DNA of 64,000 nucleotides from Antitrichia curtipendula (Eukaryota > Streptophyta > Bryopsida > Hypnales > Leucodontaceae). The notes below the pieces were generated by a model. That model worked only from the letters and a program-made list of their open reading frames with translations, was not told where the DNA came from and made no database searches. The stretch lies in the NCBI GenBank assembly GCA_951230915.1, contig OX579635.1:4464001-4528000 (forward strand), given 5' to 3'. The translations under genes were made by a program, and so were the position numbers. This document shows, piece by piece, positions 61,685 to 64,000 of this stretch (positions are counted from its first letter, which is position 1; each line of letters starts with the position of its first letter).

Positions 61685-62140
61685 AATTATGCTCAAGTTT
61701 TGAACTTCGACAAACCTTAATTAGGCCTACTTGCTCTTTGTTATTGTCTTCTTATGAGCCTCTTTGGAACCAAGGAGGTCATTAAATACCCCTTGTAAAT
61801 GTGGTATGTATCATGATTTCACTACTTTAAACCCTATTCAATTGATTTGCAAGAGTGTCTAGAAGGGCTTTACTAACCAAAAATAAATGTGTGTGATTCT
61901 AGGACTTTATCAATATAATTTAAATCATCCATGTTTATGATTATTGTCCCCCCTAAGGGCCTCTTTGAAACCAAAGAGGCTCTTAGGTATGCACAAAAGG
62001 TTGATTTGTATACATGACAATGCAAATAATTTATCTAACATGCATCCATATCAAATGAAATGCATATTAAGAAAAAAATGTTTTTGAATTAGATGCATTA
62101 TGATACCACTGACTTCATTTAACATGAAAAATTCAAGGCT
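61685..62140. other. Gene-free spacer
   Basis: Non-coding. Two similar stretches of about 20 bp (CTTATGAGCCTCTTTGGAAC and CTAAGGGCCTCTTTGAAACC) recur near 61751 and 61954. Confidence 0.35.
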
Positions 62141-62838
62141 ATAATTTTTTTCATCCACCAACTTTCATCCATATTCAACGGATGGAATGACTATGGAATT
62201 TAAATTTGAAATTTTTTGTGTTGAAGAATTAAACTCAAAGCTTGGAAAAAATATCTCAAAAAATTACACTTGATTTTCATTCTTTAAATTTTTTTAAGTA
62301 GATGTAGGTCCAAGATTGAAAGAAAAATTAAATTGTTAATAGCTCTAAGATGGAATTGAAATACAATAATTTCAAACGTGAAATTGTTCTATAAAGAAAG
62401 ATTAACCTTGTCAAACAATGTTTTTTGAGAAATTATCAAAATTGCAATAAAAAATGAATCTTGTAAGTTATTTTCCCAAAAAATGCTTAGATTGCTCAAA
62501 TAACAAGATTGCTCATAACTTTCACATCCCTCATCCAAGTGGAATGAATCAAAGCTTCACATGTAAAAAAAAATGTGATCTATAAGGAAAAAAATCTAAA
62601 AATTTAATTTAAAGTTTATTTTTATTTATTTTTAGATGTTGATTGAAATTTGGACTTTTTGTGGAATAACTTTTGCTCCCAAGCACCAACTAAAATAAAA
62701 ATTATATTTTCATGAAACTAACAAGTTTTTCTATCAGCTTATGCAAAAGTTTCAAAAAATTTCCTTGAAAATTGAAGTCATAGGAACTTGTCTAAAATGT
62801 GTTTTGTCTACCGAGAGGAAAATGGTTCTTAGGGTTAA
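62141..62838. mobile_element. Truncated or degraded TTAA element, subfamily B
   Basis: The interior (CTAAGATGGAATTGAAATAC) and the right end (CCGAGAGGAAAATGG ... TCTTAGGGTTAA) follow B3. The left end is too worn to place. Confidence 0.55.
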
Positions 62839-64000
62839 ACCTATAGATCAATCTACAATTAACTATAATTGTCGTTAATTACCTTAAAAAAGTCAATTGA
62901 AACCTACTGATGGACTCTACCTAACTTTTAGAGAAAAGCTCCAAACTACAAATGAATTGGACCGTTGGCTTTAGAAGTCCTAAATTAAACTTTGAGATGC
63001 TTCCTATCTACTCCTAGGTCATTTGGCCTCATGAAAGCCAACAAATTGTCAATAAAAGAAAATGTGAAAATCTCAAATGATGAAATGTTCATTTTCTAAT
63101 GTATTTGATTTACCTGAAGTGTCTAGAAGGTTTGTGGAAGTAAAAAAAAGATTCCTCATTGGCCTCTTTGGGATGTCGCACGCTTTTGGTGCGTTGATCA
63201 ATGCATCAGATACTTTTAAATTCTGCCAAATTTTGGGGAAGCCGTTGGTTCAAGTATTTGTTGATGTTGGATGCCTTGAAATTTTTTGAGGCACATTATT
63301 AGCACAAAAATATTTATCTTAATTTTTAGTGGAATTTTACCGCCACCGAGGTAATTTTTAGGAATTTTCCATTATTAGTTAAAGAAGTTGACTTCCTATT
63401 GAGTCATTTTTTGCATTTCCAAAAAATCCTAAATGTTTTGGATAACTTTTAGGAAGTTTCCAAATATTAAGTGCAGACTCAAATTCTTACTCTACACTAT
63501 TCATAAGAAGGTATAAATTAGTTACCTCCTTTAAATCATACTAGAACGGGAATCTTTTGAATGGAAGGAAATTTTGACAAATCAATTTTGTTATTTAGTT
63601 CCAAGCGTGTTTTAAGCTAAGCCACCTCTCTTTAATCATCAAATCATGTCATTCTTTGTATTTCTTTTAGAATTACTACCTTATACTAAGCATTGAATGT
63701 TACTAATAAAATATAAATCTAATTTTTGACAACTATCTCGAATTTGATGGTGACCTCTACATAAACTAACTACTAATATATCTAAGATTAAAAAGACTGT
63801 TCTACAAGAAACTACTAACTACTATTTAGCCATGGCCTATTAAATGCACTTGGAGGTGGATTTCAATTTTTAACATAAATCTTGCACTAGTGAGGCCTGG
63901 CTATCTTTTTAACCTCTAAACATCTCTTAGACACCAAATTGACCTTTCCGATATTGAATCAAATTCTAGAAATAGAGAATTGGTGTGGTTTAGACACTCT
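62839..64000. other. Gene-free spacer to the right edge
   Basis: AT-rich. A 70-codon frame at 63077-63289 matches nothing I know, and I do not call it a gene. Confidence 0.35.

Noticed and set aside
63077..63289. 70-codon frame near the right edge
   Set aside because: No family resemblance, no neighbouring exons and AT-rich context; likely chance.
1..64000. LTR retrotransposons, CRISPR arrays, tRNA or rRNA genes
   Set aside because: I found no reverse transcriptase or integrase frames, no paired long direct repeats with primer-binding sites, no regular spacer arrays and no tRNA- or rRNA-like sequence by eye.

Overview
This window is nuclear DNA of a land plant. It carries multi-exon genes with GT-AG introns in an AT-rich background full of poly-A and poly-T runs. 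The recognisable proteins are plant types: a UBC16/UBE2W-type E2, a vacuolar-type invertase with the 9-bp mini-exon typical of plant invertases, a Golgi PMT/QUA2-type methyltransferase, a CYP85-clan P450 and the complex III hinge protein. The species cannot be named from the sequence. Short introns, sparse genes and strongly AT-rich spacers would fit a seed-free plant, but that is only a guess.

Layout. 1-1913 (-): 5' four-fifths of a UBC16/UBE2W-like E2, running off the left edge. 2.3-13.7 kb: repeats, including four terminal-inverted-repeat (TIR) elements bounded by TTAA, a foldback element carrying an 11-unit tandem array (about 6.7-8.9 kb) and a nested insertion (9.3-10.5 kb). 14758-18040 (+): complete GH32 acid invertase in 8 exons, followed 22 bp later by a TTAA element. 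19-25 kb: gene-poor DNA with a perfect 31-bp hairpin and a decayed coding relic. 25250-28718 (-): complete PMT-type methyltransferase in 6 exons, with a GC-richer upstream region to about 30.25 kb. 33727-35513 (+): the first four exons of VPS35 followed directly by the first two exons of a diphthamide synthase (DPH6) gene, both broken. 39223-42931 (-): seven recognisable exons of a P450, with a nonsense codon, a frameshift and missing sequence. 43.8-48 kb: MITEs and foldback elements. 49013-49906 (+): complete three-exon QCR6 gene. 50-64 kb: more elements of the same families, plus a stray copy of the 3' end of the methyltransferase gene at about 60.84 kb.

The genes do not form a pathway; they are unrelated housekeeping or metabolic genes. 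What unites the window is one superfamily of short non-coding transposons whose ends read TTAA-CCCCTAAAG... / ...CTTTAGGGG-TTAA. At least ten copies or relics in several subfamilies lie here. Comparing filled and unfilled copies of two other repeats places the insertions at a TTAA that appears on both sides of the element. Together with CCC-starting ends, this is what piggyBac-superfamily elements do. They are not commonly described from land plants, and this is the strongest candidate for something new. No transposase is present.
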